This document shows positions 1 through 11,334 of a stretch of 64,000 nucleotides of DNA, piece after piece (the first letter of the stretch is position 1; each line of letters starts with the position of its first letter). Origin of the DNA: Pomacea canaliculata (Eukaryota > Mollusca > Gastropoda > Architaenioglossa > Ampullariidae); assembly GCF_003073045.1 (NCBI RefSeq), contig NC_037590.1, positions 2,506,016-2,570,015 on the forward strand, given 5' to 3'. Made by a program: the position numbers and the translations under genes. The notes under the pieces are model-generated. The model saw nothing but the letters and a program-made list of their open reading frames with translations, ran no database searches and was not told the DNA's origin.

Positions 1-1439
1 GTATTATCATGACAAAAGTGTAACGAACAGGAGGTAATGTATTCCATTAGGAGGCAAAGAAAAAGTACAAAGACAAAGTTGTGTTGCAGTTCAATAGTGG
101 TGACCTCACGGCAGTATGACATGGTATTAAGACCATGTCCTCTGTCAATTGCAAGGTAAACGCTGTTAAACAACCAGTGACACTTACCGGCGTTGATAAG
201 TATGATCTTTCCAAAGACAACCCAGTAGTTTAGTCTAATAAGAAAGTATTAATAAGACAAGTTGTTGCAGCCCTATGCTCCTAAAGGAATAACAAGGAAC
301 AAACTAAACTAATAAATCAAGGGCTTATATGTTTACACGTAAATCATGTACATGATAAACACAGAAAGGTGTGCATGGAGAACGTGTCTGAAGGGCTGCT
401 CCCGACCTCGTACCAGAGCCAGTTCTACTACTGGGCGAACTAAGTAGTCACGGCGCAATCACGGAAGAGGGGCAATAATGGCCTGCTGTTTTTTTTTTTT
501 TTAAAGATGAAAAATGTTAAAGAGAAATATCATTTTCATGGAATGACATCAGCAGGACACCTCTCCTCTGCTTGTACGTTCGCTTCATCACGCGAGTTAC
601 TCAGTACATTTATTACAGGAAAGCCCCATTATTTGAGGGCGCATTTGAAGTGACCGGCTAACCAGGGAGAAGTAGAGGGTGGAGAGTTAGAGGAGGCAGA
701 GGAGGGGGCGGTAAATTCCACCCTTACCTGGCTCTCTCTTAAGTCGAAAGAAGTTTCGCACTTAGGTATAGGAAACTGTTCAGGGACAACACTGATTTTG
801 CTATGAAAGCTTTTCTTGGGTTTTGGGGGGTTTTTTTTTGGTTTTATGATCAGTATTTTTTACACTTATGAACTTTTAATCCGAGAGAACTCAGCTAATG
901 TCACGAACACCTTCTCTGTTAACAAGAGTATTAAAGCCTTAAACAAGAGAAAACGAAAGATTCAAAGTACTTGCCGTGGTGATTAGTGAGAAATGGTAAC
1001 GATTAATCTGTCACAGTTAATTACCAGTTAGATCAGATTGACATGACTGGACAAAGAATGTGTAAAAAACCAGTTTTCTACTTTAGCGCAACAAATGCGT
1101 AGTCGTTGTGGTGTTACTTAATACCTGTAATGATAATAATAAAGTACTTAATTTGTATAGGGCCTTTCCCCAGCATTAAAGGCGGGGTAAAAGCGCTATT
1201 ACTAAAACGAAAGACACACAAGCATAAGAATAATGGATGCTGGACTTAAAATAATGAGTTTCTGTGTTCTTACCATTATTTAAGCTCACTCCCTTCCTGC
1301 CAGCACTGGACTTTAAAGCTCAGCCTCGCAAAGCAATAAAAATGTCTTGAATTTCACGTGTAAGCCAGTAAAAAAGAAAAACTTGTCGGAATACCGACTT
1401 TGAAGTTTTAAGCAACACATCTAAGAGCAGAGCACAGTC
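1..1439. other. Intergenic, no gene seen
   Basis: No reading frame here resembles a known protein. There are homopolymer T tracts near 488-502 and 830-840. The stretch at about 1140-1200 resembles a short dispersed repeat that recurs near 41185-41245: both carry a variant of a 'ccttt-cc...aaaggc...agcgc/agcac' core. Confidence 0.5.
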
Positions 1440-1973
1440 GTGCCACTGAAGAAGCGAAGGCGACAGCAATCGGTGACACGCACGAAGATGGAGGACGACA
1501 CAAACACATCTCATCGCCAGACGACATTGTTGAAGCGCATACATTCAGAATCCAATCTACAGAACATTCAGCATCGTACGTGCTTCGTAAATAACATGGA
1601 AAACGGTATGGTGCACTACGCTAGAACAGATACAAGTGTCAGTAAAGGGGAGGCACAAACTCCGGTACAGTCAAAAATCCAAAGCAAGATGGAAGAACAG
1701 GTGACCGTTAGGAAAGACGATGTCGATTGTAAGATATGACGCAGCACAAACAGTGAAGAACAATCCATAACAGAGGCCAACGGAGCTACAAACATCATAG
1801 ATGAGTAGGAGAAACCAAAACTCCACGAAGATGCACGGACGACACAAATGACAGCCAGTCCGTTAGGTGAAGGGACATCACTCTCTGAGAATTGAGAAAA
1901 AAAGGTGAAAGGACCTAAGTTGGGTAGCTTAGTGGAGAATGGTAGTGATAAATATATCCCCCTTCAAAGATAG
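1440..1973 (+). pseudogene. Eroded reading frame, unknown protein
   Basis: One frame stays protein-like for about 180 codons but is interrupted by in-frame stops at 1737-1739 (TGA), 1806-1808 (TAG), 1893-1895 (TGA) and 1971-1973 (TAG). The translation is polar and rich in Ser, Thr, Glu, Lys and Asn, as in a disordered protein, and continues with the same character across each stop. The open part before the first stop is about 99 codons and begins at a GTG; the first ATG in frame is codon 17. I do not recognise the product. It could be a decayed exon, a remnant of a mobile-element ORF, or chance. Confidence 0.3.
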
Positions 1974-3165
1974 TCTGATCAGATTAGCTGGACTGGACAA
2001 AGTAGTTTTAACTTTGAGCTTAAAACCCGCCGGACGTTGTAAAACCTCAAATTTATGAGAAGCTGCCAACATAGTGTGAGAACATCAAAGTTTGCTGTTC
2101 AATTTTATTTTTTATTTGACTGATTGGAAGCTTGAAAATATCATCCTTGCAAAGTTGTAATGTTACAGGTCTTGCAAAGGATTTGTGTACTGAATTGTAC
2201 TATAAGAATATATCTGTGAATAGGATTTTGCAGTAAAAATATCAGTAGACTGAACTGAGTTCTTTTGTAAAAACATATCTATGGACTAGATTGTGCGGAA
2301 AAAATATATTTGTCGACAAAGTTGGAAAAAGTTGTTATAATAAATCAAGATTCAGCAGTAGACAGACGTTCATGGTACTTCAACCACAACGTCCTGAGAG
2401 TTTGTAACGACAAGTAGGTATGATTTTTATACACTGTCCTATATTTTACAACACAAATTGTCTTTATACTTTAATTATATTTCCTTTTTTTCTTACATTA
2501 CATTTCTGTCTTGTATGGATTCAAGTGGCTGAGTTAGTGGTGTTGTCAAGCTTCACAAAAAAATTCCATTGTGCCAACGGATCTATGGTCTTTATCCCGT
2601 GACAGTGGTTTGTATGTGGGACGGTAAAGGAGAAAACCTGAGTGGATAAGCTTGCCACTGCTAGCAGGAAGGAATGTTACACGTGATGCACATTCAGCTA
2701 GGTTACAATCTCAATATTTTAGGAAAAAACTACGTTCTATGTGGATCGATTGATCTTGTCTCGGGACTTGTCAAATGACTGCATGTGTGCGTGCTCGAGG
2801 AATGGAAATCTGATGAGTGCTGAGACAGACCACGACACTCATTGTTGGTAATATGTAAGCCTAAGTTTATTGTTAACCTCTTCAGTTACGAAAATAGACT
2901 GAATCCTAAGCATTTAATTATTCCAATATTTTTGTTGATACATAATTCCCTTTTGTGGGTAGAATGTGGGGCTGCATTTGTCTTTCTCCTAAGGCGCAGC
3001 ATAGCTTTGCGCTGGCCCTGCTGTACCAAGGGCACCAAACCAATGACTGTACGAAGCCTGGTCGCCACGCTCGTAGGAGACTAGCAACTTGTACTTGCAA
3101 CAGAAAAGCGGCGTATGTAGGTCTGCTTTAGCCCTGTGATCCAGCACCACACCTTTTTCTAAAAG
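1974..3165. other. Intergenic, no gene seen
   Basis: No recognisable gene. Around 2998-3075 one plus-strand frame reads like a worn CCHC zinc-knuckle (a GHQTNDC-like string), which could come from the first ORF of a retroelement, but the other metal ligands are not convincing. Confidence 0.35.
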
Positions 3166-3189
3166 TGTTTTTCGATGTAACTTGGAGGG

Positions 3190-3362
3190 TGGTGGAGGAC
3201 GCGGTGGTCAGGGGAAGAACTGGCTTATGAACGTCAAAGACTGGACTGGTCGTCCTGTACAAGACCTGGTGACTATCGCCCAAAGCAGGTGTTGCTAGCG
3301 GGACTTGTCAATCCAGGTGCTCCTCCGACGACCAGTACCAGTCAAGGGACGAATGACTGTAT
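3190..3362 (+). mobile_element. LINE 3' end fragment (RT C-terminal tail)
   Basis: The plus-strand frame contains KNWLMNVKDWTGRPVQDL, a close variant of the conserved tail of a common invertebrate non-LTR reverse transcriptase (typically N/W-x2-NIKEWTG-x-PxxxLL). A premature stop follows about a dozen codons later, then a little more tail-like sequence. Only the last part of the element is present, as expected of an old, 5'-truncated copy. It lies downstream of, and in opposite orientation to, the chitinase-like gene. Confidence 0.7.
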
Positions 3363-4061
3363 ATAACTATGTCTGACTCATTATTGAAGGCGTCCCGTTT
3401 ATCATCTTTCTTAAACTAACCCAAATAACACGTGGGCCAGCACTATCCAGCATTTGCGCACTACACCTGTTTACGAATTCATACGCCTCTAATCTTCGAC
3501 ACAGAGTTGTCCTTTGCTGCGACGAGTAGAATCGTCATTTGATGCACAGAATTTTCCGTTGCTCCGAGAAACAGAACTTTTCTTTAGTCTAAAGAGGACC
3601 TAACGACCTATACTAAAAGATTTGAGACGAGCATTCCTCCCTTGATATCGAATCGCAGCCATTTCAGGCTCTTACCATTTGGTCTAGAATAACTTTTCTG
3701 TTAGTTACGTGCTCACGTGTCTTGACATCACACCTCACATAAGTGCGAGGCCATTTCTCTACCCCTGTGTTATTTCGAGAGACAGCGAGCACAGTCTTCT
3801 CACGGAATTGGTGATTTAAATGTTAATGTAACTCACATCCAAAGCAAAGTCAAAGTCAGATCATCCTGACTCTGTATGACCTAAGCAGTCGTATAAACAG
3901 AACTCACGATGTACTTAAGGTACTCGTAACATGTGTTTTTGTAAATTCAACAACTCTCCGTGTCCGGTAATACTTCTCTTTACTTTTTTGGAGACAAATG
4001 CGTCAGCTGGTGTGTGTATATTACAATAGTAATTAGTTTTAAAAAAGTAATAAAAGTACTC

Positions 4062-4420
4062 TGGGGACAAACATAATCTGTTCCACTTCTCCGTAGACTT
4101 TAAGAAAGCATTCGACGCGAGCATGAGCAGCCAACGTGTAACATCATAACCCACCTCAGCAACTTCATGAAACATTTTTTGGACAAAACTTCAGGTGTAA
4201 ACCTCTTTAACTGCGACGTAAGAGACTCATTTAGGACAACGATTGTGATCGAATTATGAGAAACCTAATATTATACATCTTCCTCCCAAAATAAATCACT
4301 GATGCACTCGAATGATTGCTTAGTCAGTACTACCAGTAGGTAAATCACGAATTGTGGAACTAAAGCAGACTTAAGTAGCGAGTCGCAGAAAAAGGCACCT
4401 AGAATGTCTGCAACATTTTA
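4062..4420 (+). mobile_element. LINE reverse transcriptase fragment, degenerate
   Basis: The plus strand encodes FSVDFKKAFDA, the palm motif of LINE reverse transcriptases. After a frameshift comes a stretch like the next conserved block (a 'DSFRTT' string, normally G-x-WFRTTVGVRQGC). At about 4300-4360 the DNA still resembles the TDALE... segment before the FADD catalytic box. Several stops and shifts break it, and the active-site FADD is not recognisable. It belongs to the same broad LINE type as the 3190-3362 fragment, but their order shows they are separate copies. Confidence 0.6.
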
Positions 4421-4551
4421 CTCTACTCAGAAATCACACTACTAGTAGTCTTCTTCTTAATGAGAACATTCTACTCACAGTTAAAAAAAGGATATTATAT
4501 ACTATAATTCACGATCATTATCGCTCGGACAGGACGACAACACAGATGACG

Positions 4552-4555
4552 ACGC

Positions 4556-4604
<49 letters not shown>

Positions 4605-4607
4605 TGC

Positions 4608-4640
<33 letters not shown>

Positions 4641-4642
4641 GA
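4552..4642. repeat. Compound CTG and GAT microsatellite
   Basis: About 14 CTG units (roughly 4561-4603) are followed directly by about 12 GAT units (4606-4641). On the minus strand, the sense strand of the chitinase-like gene, they read CAG and CAT/ATC. The tract lies about 100 bp beyond the donor site of the last exon found (4742), so it would be intronic or 3'-flanking. The long Gln and Ile runs that translation gives here are products of the repeat, not a protein. A shorter GAT run sits at 4984-5001. Confidence 0.9.
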
Positions 4643-4741
4643 GAGGAGGAGGAGGAGGCAAAATAAGGTAGTAATAACAATAATGTGGAAAATGCCATGA
4701 TCGTTCCTTTGCTCTTTAGCTTCATCTTAAAATGAATGTAC

Positions 4742-7700
4742 CTCAAAGTAAGACAAGAGGCCTGCAGTTTTTGTAAATGGTCCTGGCTGTCCAGGCCGCA
4801 CAGACACGGCGCCGACCTGGTTCTCAGAGGGATTTTTCAAGGTGAACGATCGTCCGTTATATGACACGCCGATCACCAGTTTGTCCCTGGGTGCTCCTTG
4901 TTCTACCCAGTAGCGGGCGGCCCAGTCCTGCACACGTCACAGGCACTATTTAGATTTTTTTTATTGGTCTTAACCTGGTCCAATGATGATGATGATGATG
5001 ATACATGGACAGCATGGACATCATACAAGGGAAGGAAGAATAAACAACACCAATGACAACGAATAGAAGACGCGAAGACGAACAAAGTAACAAGAACTGA
5101 AAATATCGTGATTCTGCAGAGGTAGACAGTAGAAGAGTAGGAGAAAGGGAAATCAGGGGATGTGTGTATGAAAACGGACTAGCTTTGTGTGGACTGTCGT
5201 ATGTTCTACGCTGACGTGACCAGGTTTTTCTACACGATCTCATCTGCAACGGTCCACTAGTAGACGGTTAGTTTAATTTATTCCTTGTTGCTCATGTAAA
5301 GGACCATAGGGGCGCAAAAACACCTCGCCAGCGGTTTTAGGCAGCCCCATATGTTGCACTGAAAGAGGTCTCCTTCCTTCAGTAACTTGACCAAGTGGCC
5401 TAGTTTCCAGTCTGTTGCTACTAGCTCTTGTTTCCAGACCTTGTGCAGAAGGGGCTGTCAAATTGTTGCTGTTGTTTCCGTATCCGTAGCTGGTGGTCTG
5501 AAGAAACATCTGCACCTCTCCTCATTCGGACATCTTGAAAACTCCTTCTCCTCTTGCGAGCAACTGTTATATAGTCAATCTGGCTTTGCGTCTGGTCATC
5601 AGGGGAAGTCCAAGTTGTCTTGTGTATATTCCTGTGTAGGAACACAGTGCCACCTATGACTTGGTCATTGCAAGCGCAGAAGTCTGTGAAGAGCTCCCGC
5701 TTTTCGTTGCAGGTGCCGACGCCATGTCTTCCCAAGATGAGTTCCCTGTTGGTGTTACCATCTCTCACTTTGGCATTTAGGTCTCCCATAATGATCTTTG
5801 GATCTCGTTTTTGGTGTGTGGTCAAGCAGATACTGCATGGAGCTGTAGAAGTCTTCTTTTCCTCTTCCTCTGCTACATTTGTTGGTGCATAGCATTGGTT
5901 GATGATGTGGTTCCCAGGCCATCAGTGATTTTGCTGCCTCTGTTGACATCAGCAGTGCTACTCCCTGGGTATGATCGCGGTCCAGGTCTTTGTGGCCAGA
6001 GCAAATAATGCTTTCTCCTGATGTTAGTCTGGTCTGGCCACTTCCATTCCATCTGGTTTTGCATAACACGAGAACCCTGATGTTGTATTTTCTCATTTCG
6101 CTTGCCACTTGCATAGAGGGTTCTGATACTCCAGGTGCCTATCCTTGTTCTTGCTTTGGTCGTCAAAAGATGAGTCGGCAAGCTGGTTTCCCTAAGCCAG
6201 AATTCATCATAAGCTCTTCTAGAGAGGAATCTTAGGAACAAGGCCCTTGTGGTACTGTTGCGGGTTCTGTTACAGCTTTTGTTTTTCCATGAATGGGTTT
6301 TTAGCCCAAAGCAAAATTGCCTGTGTGGAGGGCCAGGGTGCAACCTTTTAGTCTGGCCTTTCTCTTGACGTACTTGTTCGGCTTGGTTACACCTACACTT
6401 AGTTTGCAATCAAACTTCTCTTGTCTCCTTAATTTAGAATCATTATTATTCCATGCTTCTTTTCAACTAAGGCTCTAATCGATTTTGAAGAATTCAAAGA
6501 GGAAAAGATCGCCTACTTTGACACGACTTCAAAGGAGTGAGAAGGAGGCTACTATAACACATCAATGACTCCTCTCTCTATCGTTCATGCATTCTTTCTT
6601 TCTTCATTCTCACGAACTGGCATTACAACTAAAGCTTAAAAGATACATTACTGAAGTAAAGGTTTACAATGAAGTAAGTCATCGTTATCTTCTCTTGCAA
6701 TCATGTAACATTGCAACCGTTAGCTTGCTCACCGTGTTCAGCGTGTCCGTGGAGTAAAGAGGGCTGTGATGACCGGTGACTTTTTCCCAAAAGCCATGAA
6801 AGTTGTAAGTCATCAGGCTGATAAAGTCCAGATGTCTGTATGGCAATATTACAAGTGAGTCCGTGAACAAACTACAGTAGAGTTGAATTGAGGTAAGAGA
6901 TGTGTGTATCCTACATTTAACGATTTGTTCTTATAAACCGTCACTACCTGTCGACCAATATTGCAGAATAACAATAAAATCCTATTAGTTCCTCCACTTC
7001 CTAACTCCTGTCTTTCCTTCAAAAACAAATTGATGTCGGTCAATAGATCTCTCGTTTGACAGTAAGGGTAGACGTTACTCTCGGATTACTATTACTTACA
7101 TTATACTATTACGATGAATTCAGGAAAAAGACAGTCATTAAGTTGTTTTTGATGCTAGAAAACCAAATATTTTGCTCAAATAAAGTACTTTTACGTCGTT
7201 CGGTTACGACGCTCAACGAGGTCAGTGCATCATAGAAAAAGGCCATCACCATGGAGGTGAACATAAGGCAATCTGAGACTTAGTTATTAGGACTTAGTCG
7301 TTCGACTGTCGCCACGATTATCAAGGATAAAGATCGCATCCTTGAACACGTGACAGATCTGCTCCTATACTGTACTACAATATTTTACTGTACTTATGTT
7401 TATTGCAGTATGCAAATACCTGTACTTTTTAAAACTCTTCCGCAAAACGTAGTTATCAACCTGCAGTAGTCAATAGATACGTGCATGATGCAAGACAATA
7501 GTGAAATTGCTTTTATTATAAAATTTGAGCACTTGGCCGTCAGTGCACAACTGTTGCCGAAATAATAAACAGGAAAGAAAATCACTTAAATTCAAAAGAA
7601 GACGCACTAGGAGGTACAGTCACAACTAGAAACTAGTACGTGTTAGTAAACTTCTAGAAACAATATTGTTATAGCACAAAAAAAGGTGTAGAGCTAATTT

Positions 7701-8665
7701 TCACTCTCAATAGTCATGGATTACTTAGAAATCTCTGGAATGTCGTAAACAGAATCGATGATGGCCTTTCCTGCGCCCACCGCAGCAGTCAACAGCAGAC
7801 GAGGTTTGCCGGAAATCTTCGATTCTTCATCGTAAGCATGCTTGAGTTCCTACACAGTGAATGTTCAAACTAACAACAACCGCGCAGTGTGTACAGCAAG
7901 TTGCTAAGTACTAGATATCGTGTGTCAAACAGCAACCTTTGGGTTTCATTAACCAGAATATTATCACGTGTGGAATATCGTTAAAGTTGTACCGTGACGA
8001 GTTCCGTGATGAGACGTCGATGCTCCAGTTTACTTCCTTGGCTGGCTGAATACTTCCAGAAGATGTCAAGGCCATCAAACTCGTGCTTACGCAACACGGA
8101 GATAGAGTGCTTGATGAACTGGCTTCGGTCGGCTTCTGTCTTCACCATTCTACTGAAGAAAGGGGAGACTTCTTTCCAGTTACTTATACTCAGCAGTATC
8201 CTGATCGTAGGGTTGTTCTTCTTCAAGTCTGTAAACTGTTTGTACCTGCCAAGAGACATAGCTGGATGCAACGCCATTCGAAATGAACAAAATTCTTAGC
8301 GACTACCTCAACGTGCCAAAAGGTTAACATCTAGTCCATGGCCTCAGTTCAATTTTATAAGTTGGTTCTTAAGATTGTAAACAGATGAGTGACTGTTGAA
8401 TGCAATGTACTACACTATATCCAGCATCTTTTTACTACAAACATCACCCACGGAGAATTAATAACTCATATTCTCTCATTCTCAACTCACCTTTCTTCGT
8501 CGTTGGAGTAAAATTGTCCAATTTGGTTGTTTTGTACTTTGGCGAAGGCGAAGATGAAATGGGTGCACAAGGAAGAATCAACATTCTCTATCTTGAATTG
8601 GGCTTTGTCAGCCCTGAATTGCGACCAGTTTGCGACGTAGCACACAGTGCGCTCACAGGTTTGTG
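4742..8665 (-). CDS. GH18 chitinase-like protein, catalytic site lost (partial gene)
   Basis: Five exons in transcript order: 8491-8665, 7993-8245, 7725-7849, 6733-6835 and 4742-4927. All have GT-AG borders and their phases agree, giving about 280 residues of a glycosyl hydrolase 18 barrel. Family landmarks are the first strand CYVANWSQF, then [12 protein letters not shown], a [11 protein letters not shown] strand, the [15 protein letters not shown] block and the [16 protein letters not shown] block. The signature that should read DGxDxDWE reads DGLDIFWK (codons within 8051-8079): the catalytic Glu is Lys and the preceding Asp is Phe. The SxGG strand is SISN. Hydrolysis is therefore unlikely; a chitin-binding lectin or growth-factor role, as in known chitinase-like proteins, is inferred. 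The first exon starts in mid-codon, so a signal-peptide exon lies upstream, and the last barrel exons should lie below 4742; I found neither. A LINE sits in the 4928-6732 intron. Confidence 0.87.
5430..6409 (-). mobile_element. Broken LINE endonuclease (APE-type) fragment
   Basis: Three minus-strand frame segments together read as the apurinic-like endonuclease domain of a common invertebrate LINE, often annotated as craniofacial development protein 2-like. They are [15 protein letters not shown] (about 6101-6148), then [15 protein letters not shown] and the region up to about 5760, then IMGDLNAKV ... IGGTVF ... [12 protein letters not shown] ... VSSDH (about 5825-5450). The order is correct for one insertion, but at least two frameshifts split it. 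The catalytic Glu of the usual CETRW is Lys and the Asn of GTWN is Ser. The reverse transcriptase part is not seen downstream. It is inserted in an intron of the chitinase-like gene, in the same orientation. Confidence 0.85.
8051..8079 (-). other. Mutated GH18 catalytic motif
   Basis: The codons for [10 protein letters not shown] occupy the position of the family signature F-D-G-x-D-x-D-W-E-Y. The Lys codon that replaces the proton-donor Glu is at 8053-8055. The surrounding residues are well conserved, so the alignment is secure. Confidence 0.88.
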
Positions 8666-11334
8666 CTGCACCAACATAAAACACACAGCAGCCTCGTAGA
8701 CTGATCGCCTACCTTCTGGTTGGACTTACGGATGGACGGTAGGTAAAGTTAGTACTGTTTGATGGAAAGTTTGTTGTTAATGAAACCGTTAGGCTTTTTC
8801 TAATGGGTAGGAATAAACCTGTCTTAAAAGATTGCTTCCGAAAAAACTATTGCGCTGTATTAGATTGTTAAATTGTGGCCAAAAAGTCAGCTTACGCAGC
8901 CACCACCACAACATGGATATTAATTGTTTCCGTTTGCTTTGTACTCAGTACCATCTTTCTTACTATGCATACATAGACATCTATACAAAAAAACATCAAT
9001 CTTTACAGTACATTTTGATTAAAGGAAGTTAGTAACACCGGATGCTCTTGACCCGTTGATACTATTGCACCATACGACAGACAGAGAGAATGCTAGGAAC
9101 CATAAAAATTACTTCTTGGATCTGCTGATGTGTCTGTGATGAAGCTCAGTGCTAGCGCAGCAGTAAAGAATCATCATCGTCATCCTCGTCTATGACAAAC
9201 GAAAAAAAAATGTTTGCCGTTATCTTTTCATTGTGTTATTTCAAGAGACGTGCAAACACAGAGACCCGGCAACGAATCATCGCTGTCTCACAGAGGGCGA
9301 AAAACACTCACTCTGTCACATAATTCAGAGCTTTAGTTAAAGTCATACACAATAACAACTTTACATTCCCCAAGTGTTACCGTTATTGATGAAACTGATT
9401 ATGAATAGGATTCGTAACTGCCTTTCGCAGCTATACCCTTCCCCCTTCCGTCGTTACTCTTACCCGGCATCCACCCCGCCTGTGTGCGTTTCCATATTCA
9501 TTTACATTTTGCAATTTGAATCCACAAAACTTGCAGACTCACCCGTTTGTGTCGCTGTTGCTTCTCTCACCTCCCTTCCGTTGTGAGAGTTAGAACGGCA
9601 ATAACGATAGCAGAGTGATAACGGTGTCGTCATCTCTGGCGTAAAGTAACGTATTTACGTGTACCTAACACGGAAGTGACGACAACATCTCTGCATTCTG
9701 CAACATCCTCTTACATCGACCGAGGAAAACCTTAAGACTCATTAACTCTGTAGTAGTTTTTTTTGTCTAGTCCTTGATCCACGCCAAGCCCTTCTCAAGA
9801 TAAACCTGTTTACCTAATGCCTCGAGGTAGACGTATTTATAAACTTTCTATCAAATCTTCACAAAATGGCCTGCGACACTAAATTGCTAGGATAAAATTA
9901 ATATGTCAACCTCAATCAATGGCCAGTTCTCGTTCTCTAATTTCGCGTTAGTGAATAATTTATTGGTCAGGTCTGATTATTAGTTTGGAAGCTCAGAAGC
10001 ATTTTAAAACATCATTTTAGATGCCAGCGCCGTATTATTTCTTGCAAGCAGCCAGTCTCTAGCAAAGCCTAGTCTCTGTCACCTCAAGTAACTAAAAGCA
10101 CAAACTATAGCAGAAAGAAAATTACTGCTTCGTACGCAGTTATTTGTACTTCGAACCCCCTGATAGATGCTAATGATTACTGGCTGCTCCGGCTAACGAT
10201 GACCTGTTGGCTGCTTAGTCTTACAGTCAGCGCTGATTAGTAGCGCTAACACTATTATTGGAGCTAACAGAGTTCCTTGACTGCTCATGCCGATAGTGAT
10301 AAACATATAAACTAGCCTTATTTGTTAACGTTGACTGCTGACTGCTTAAGCTTACAGTCTCCTTATCTTCTACAGAGATGTTGATTGTTAGAGCTAACAT
10401 TGCTCATCATCTGCTCGAGCTAGAAGTAGCATTGTATCTTTTCTTAAGGTTAAACTTCTAATACATGTTACTCCGCTCGCTCTGAAAACTATTTATTAAC
10501 TAAAACAATCAACATTTTTAAGACATTAGTCATTACAGAGAATTAAAGACAGGCATTTGCTAGAATTCGCAAAATTTTGAGGGATGTTCAAGGTCCCTCA
10601 TGCTAAGGGTTGCTTGAGATCGGTTATCAGCTCCCGCACTTCACAGAGGTCAAAGGCAACAGATTTTCGCGTCATCTTTGATAGTTTTCGTGACACAATT
10701 GGCTGCAGTCGATGGAAGATACAGGGCATTATCAGAAAAATTACAGAGTGCGCATGTGCAAGAGTGTACTCAGCACTCATATCACATGAGTTGTCGGCGT
10801 GTAATATTTTGGTTCGTAGCTCGTCAGCGACAGCGAAAGCTTGGTAACCTGCCAAGTGAATTGTTTGAAAAGGTGCTCGGAGTAGTTGCACCTGAGGACT
10901 GAAACCCAACGCTTACACATTTCTCAATCCAGGTGAGCAAAATTTAGAGATATGGAAGCAAACGCTTGCATGGAAGTGAACACCTTGTTCAGACAGTAGG
11001 GAGGGCTGTCGTGATGACCTAATGTTGAGTCAGTGAGTCAGTAAGTGAATGATAAGCGAATGAGATGCAGTGCAATATAATGCGAATGACTGTGTATGTG
11101 TCTGTGGTGTACTCTGGTCTTAAATTATAAAAATATGTCATAATAAATAAAATATAGAGCGTTTGTACTCTTTGTGTTTATCGCACAGACCTCGTATCCA
11201 TATTGGAAAATGCCCTTTTATTATTGTTATTGCGTGCGTGCGGTGACTTTCGAGTACGTACATGCTGTTATGAGAAAATAAAACAAGGATGATGATGATT
11301 ATATTCTCTTTGTACTCAGCCGTGCGCGAGGAGA
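8666..11334. other. Intergenic; expected to hold the chitinase-like 5' end
   Basis: The promoter and signal-peptide exon of the minus-strand chitinase-like gene should lie here, but I could not identify them. A 74-codon plus frame at 10678-10902 ends in a string like LPSELFEKVLGVVAP, which faintly recalls an F-box or SOCS-like helix; the upstream part is not protein-like, so it is not called as a gene. The TRIM promoter should lie just before 11335. Confidence 0.4.
10190..10445. repeat. Degenerate tandem-like repeat
   Basis: Two loosely similar segments of about 100-140 bp each contain a 'ctgctta-g/agcttacagtc' string followed by a 'gagctaac' or 'gcgctaac' string, with a third partial unit. 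Divergence is high and the borders are unclear. Confidence 0.3.

Noticed and set aside
3915..4175. Minus-strand 86-codon frame containing EVGYDV, considered as the missing GH18 C-terminal exon
   Set aside because: The opposite strand encodes a clear LINE RT motif (DFKKAFD), which explains the sequence better; no other GH18 features follow.
4495..4746. Minus-strand frame with long poly-Gln and poly-Ile
   Set aside because: It is a translation of the CTG/GAT microsatellite next to a splice donor, not a protein.
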